DNA of 8,539 nucleotides, taken from Nitrospirota bacterium (lineage in GTDB: Bacteria > Nitrospirota > Nitrospiria > Nitrospirales > Nitrospiraceae). Shown piece by piece: positions 6,949 through 8,539 of this stretch. The stretch spans positions 1 through 8,539 of the forward strand of contig SCVQ01000547.1 in the NCBI GenBank assembly GCA_004296865.1, read 5' to 3'. The notes beneath the pieces are model-generated. The model did not search any database. It worked only from the letters and a program-made list of their open reading frames with translations, and had not been told where the DNA came from. The position numbers were made by a program, and so were the translations under genes. Positions within the stretch are counted from its first letter, which is position 1. Every line of letters starts with the position of its first letter.

Positions 6949-7134
6949 GTGTCACGTAAAGCATTGCGAAACAAGGCGGCGGCTGAACCGAAGTTCAAGG
7001 TGCGACGCTATAACCGGTGTCCGCTCTGTGGTCGTGGCGGGGGATTTTTGCGGCGGTTCAGGATGTGCAGAATTTGTTTTCGGCTCCTGAGCCTGCGCGG
7101 AGAGATTCCCGGCGTGACCAAATCGAGCTGGTAG
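6949..7134 (+). CDS. rpsN: 30S ribosomal protein S14, type Z (zinc-binding)
   Basis: S14 is a 30S head protein needed for late assembly. The product has 61 residues, the short zinc-containing form. [10 protein letters not shown] is followed by [20 protein letters not shown] and [20 protein letters not shown] before VTKSSW. Cys24/Cys27 and Cys40/Cys43 make the zinc site. The start is GTG at 6949, preceded by GGAG at 6938-6941 with 7 nt spacing. A closer ATG at 6912 opens only a four-codon frame. The 67-nt gap from rplE contains a 14-nt-period direct repeat (GAGTCGGG at 6914-6921 and 6928-6935) but no convincing promoter or terminator. The gene's place between rplE and rpsH is canonical. Confidence 0.96.
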   Translation: MSRKALRNKAAAEPKFKVRRYNRCPLCGRGGGFLRRFRMCRICFRLLSLRGEIPGVTKSSW

Positions 7135-7150
7135 GCGGCTTGTGCGTAGC

Positions 7151-7170
7151 GGCGACCGGTGACGGTCGCC
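7151..7170 (+). other. GNRA-capped hairpin upstream of rpsH
   Basis: GGCGACCG (7151-7158), loop GTGA (7159-7162) and CGGTCGCC (7163-7170) form a perfect 8-bp stem with a GNRA tetraloop, the strongest intergenic structure in the window. It ends 13 nt before the GGAG ribosome site of rpsH (7184-7187). No T tract follows. In E. coli S8 represses the spc operon by binding near the rplX-rplE junction, and the position before rpsH makes an autoregulatory site worth considering. However, the stem is fully paired and lacks the internal asymmetry of known S8 sites, so that role is unproven. Confidence 0.55.
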
Positions 7171-7195
7171 AGTAACGGCGGATGGAGTAGCGACG

Positions 7196-7591
7196 ATGAT
7201 GACAGATCCGATTGCGGACCTGCTGGTCCGAATTCAGAATGGCGCGCGGCGTCGGCACGAATCTGTGACGGTGCCAGCGTCGAAGCTCAAGGTGCAACTC
7301 CTCCGAGTCATGAAGGCCGAGGGCTTCATCGGCGGGTACGAGCCGGCTATCATCGATGGACATCCCACGTTGAAGGTCCAGTTGCGCTACATGGGGGAGC
7401 GGCAGCCGGTGATCACGGGGATGCGCCGCATCAGTAAGCCCGGCAAGCGGGTCTACGTGGGGAGAGAGGACGTCAAGCCGGTCATGGCCGGCATGGGACT
7501 CGCCATTTTGTCCACGTCCAAAGGACTCATGACGGATCAGGAATCGCGGCGCGCCAATTTGGGCGGCGAAGTACTCTGCCACATCTGGTAA
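7196..7591 (+). CDS. rpsH: 30S ribosomal protein S8
   Basis: S8 is a primary 16S rRNA-binding protein of the 30S platform and, in E. coli, the repressor of the spc operon. The product has 131 residues, the usual length. It begins [20 protein letters not shown] and has [40 protein letters not shown] and the diagnostic C-terminal [20 protein letters not shown] with GGEVLCHIW. Two ATG codons are adjacent (7196 and 7199). GGAG at 7184-7187 is spaced 8 nt from the first and 11 nt from the second, so I chose the first. Gaps on both sides (61 and 65 nt) are longer than elsewhere in the cluster and both hold stem-loops. Confidence 0.97.
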   Translation: MMTDPIADLLVRIQNGARRRHESVTVPASKLKVQLLRVMKAEGFIGGYEPAIIDGHPTLKVQLRYMGERQPVITGMRRISKPGKRVYVGREDVKPVMAGMGLAILSTSKGLMTDQESRRANLGGEVLCHIW

Positions 7592-7601
7592 GGCACGGGA
7601 G

Positions 7602-7636
7602 GTCGCGGCGGCTCAGCAGGCAGTGAGGCGCGCGAC
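7602..7636 (+). other. Imperfect stem-loop between rpsH and rplF
   Basis: The outer arms GTCGCG (7602-7607) and CGCGAC (7631-7636) pair over 6 bp. Inside them, CTCA (7612-7615) can pair with TGAG (7624-7627) around an 8-nt loop, leaving an internal loop of 4 and 3 nt. It ends 10 nt before the rplF ribosome site. Pairing is weaker than in the two GNRA hairpins and could be chance in GC-rich DNA. Confidence 0.3.
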
Positions 7637-7656
7637 AGGATTGTTGAAGGGGAATC

Positions 7657-8193
7657 ATGTCACGGTTGGGTCGTAAGCCGGTTCCAATTCCGGCAGGGGT
7701 GGAAGTGAAAGTCGCCGATCGGGTGGTGTCGGTCAAGGGACCGCTCGGACGGCTTGAATGGACGTTGGCTCCAGGCTTGGCGGTGGCGGTGGCCGATGGC
7801 CAGGCGAAGGCCAGCCGGGCGGCGGATGATCCGCGCTCCAGGGCTTTGCACGGGCTGGCTTGGGCGGAACTCAATAACATGATCGTGGGCGTGACCAAGG
7901 GGTATGAGCGGACGCTCGAGATCACGGGGGTCGGGTACAAGGCGCAGGTGCAGGGTCGTGACATCAGCCTGAGCGTGGGCTATACCCATCCGGTCGTGTT
8001 CACGCTCCCGGCCGGCGTCGAAGCCAAGGTGGAGAAGCAGACCGTGATCATGATCAAGGGGATCGACAAGAGGAAGGTCGGCCAGGCGGCCGCCGATCTC
8101 CGAGGGATTAAGCCGCCTGACGTGTACAAACAGAAGGGCATCAGGTACGCCGGCGAAGTCCTCAGAAAGAAAGAAGGCAAGACCGGGAAGTAA
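7657..8193 (+). CDS. rplF: 50S ribosomal protein L6
   Basis: L6 lies near the sarcin-ricin loop and the factor-binding site of the 50S subunit and is built from two related alpha/beta domains. The product has 178 residues, typical for bacteria. The first domain has [20 protein letters not shown] and [12 protein letters not shown], and ends with [20 protein letters not shown]. The second has [40 protein letters not shown], and the highly conserved [20 protein letters not shown] and [27 protein letters not shown] at 7647-7653 precedes the ATG at 7657. The rplR start is 10 nt after the stop codon. Confidence 0.98.
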   Translation: MSRLGRKPVPIPAGVEVKVADRVVSVKGPLGRLEWTLAPGLAVAVADGQAKASRAADDPRSRALHGLAWAELNNMIVGVTKGYERTLEITGVGYKAQVQGRDISLSVGYTHPVVFTLPAGVEAKVEKQTVIMIKGIDKRKVGQAAADLRGIKPPDVYKQKGIRYAGEVLRKKEGKTGK

Positions 8194-8203
8194 GAGAACG
8201 CCA

Positions 8204-8522
8204 ATGAATAGCGCAGAAAAAAACGACAAACTGAAGCGAAGACAGCACCGCGTGCGCAAACGGGTTTTCGGTACGTCGGCCCGCCCGCGGTTGAATGTGT
8301 ATCGGAGCCAAGGGCACATCTACGCCCAGATCATCGACGACACGAAAGGGCACACGTTGGCGGCGGCCTCAACGCTTGATGCCGACTTGAGGACATCGCT
8401 CAAGTCGTGCAGCACCGTGGCGGCGGCCAAGGCCGTTGGGGCGCTCCTGGCCGATCGCGCCAAGGCGGCCAAGGTCGGGGCGGTGGTGTTTGATCGGGGC
8501 GGCCGGCTGTACCATGGTCGGG
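8204..8522 (+). CDS. rplR: 50S ribosomal protein L18 (partial, 3' end missing)
   Basis: L18 binds 5S rRNA with L5 in the central protuberance. The 106 codons present begin [20 protein letters not shown] and continue [40 protein letters not shown], then [17 protein letters not shown] and [13 protein letters not shown]. These match the family (RPRLxVFRSxxHIYAQxIDD; VVFDRGGxxYHGR). The usual family C-terminus after YHGR, about 15 residues starting Val-Lys/Ala, is absent. The frame instead runs into EIGRAS, encoded by adapter-like sequence at 8523-8539, so I end the genuine gene at 8522. The ATG at 8204 has only a weak AAGAGAA upstream. The truncation is an end-of-sequence effect, not a gene defect. 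Confidence 0.95.
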
Positions 8523-8539
8523 AGATCGGAAGAGCGTCG
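8523..8539. other. Illumina TruSeq adapter remnant at the end of the sequence
   Basis: The final 17 bases, AGATCGGAAGAGCGTCG, are identical to the beginning of the TruSeq adapter read-through sequence (AGATCGGAAGAGC followed by GTCGTG...). They begin exactly where the L18 reading frame departs from its family (after YHGR plus one G). This is almost certainly untrimmed adapter at a contig end and not genomic DNA. Confidence 0.9.

Overview
The window is a stretch of the conserved bacterial S10-spc ribosomal-protein supercluster. All genes are on the + strand and lie head to tail. The order is tuf (3' end only), rpsJ, rplC, rplD, rplW, rplB, rpsS, rplV, rpsC, rplP, rpmC, rpsQ, rplN, rplX, rplE, rpsN, rpsH, rplF and rplR (3' end cut off). 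That is the end of the str/tuf unit, the complete S10 operon, and the spc operon as far as L18. No gene is missing from or inserted into the usual bacterial order in this interval. I see no mobile element, CRISPR array, tRNA or rRNA.

The organism is a GC-rich bacterium (about 60% GC by eye). It has zinc-type S14 and L24 (both with paired CxxC motifs) and three GTG starts (rpsJ, rplP, rpsN). The overall look of the proteins makes a Nitrospirota (Nitrospira-like) source my best guess. No single residue proves this and I could not search.

Layout: 1-119 tuf end; 154-3337 S10, L3, L4, L23, L2, S19; 3345-5406 L22, S3, L16, L29, S17; 5437-8193 L14, L24, L5, S14, S8, L6; 8204-8522 partial L18; 8523-8539 sequence identical to the start of an Illumina TruSeq adapter. 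Most gaps are 2-35 nt and the genes are presumably co-transcribed and translationally coupled. The products are all components of the 30S and 50S subunits except EF-Tu, which delivers aminoacyl-tRNA to them. There is no gene-free stretch longer than 106 bases.

The non-standard content is mostly between genes. The rplW-rplB gap (106 nt) holds four heptamers related to TGAACGA followed by four units of the reverse complement, which together can fold back. Two gaps (before rpsC and before rpsH) hold perfect GC-rich hairpins capped by GNRA tetraloops that share the core CCGGYGACGG. A third, imperfect stem precedes rplF. Within genes, L5 carries a Lys/Ala/Pro-rich N-terminal extension of about 56 residues, and L3 lacks the glutamine that PrmB methylates in E. 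coli. I did not find a new multi-gene system here; this is an ordinary housekeeping locus with a few unusual details.
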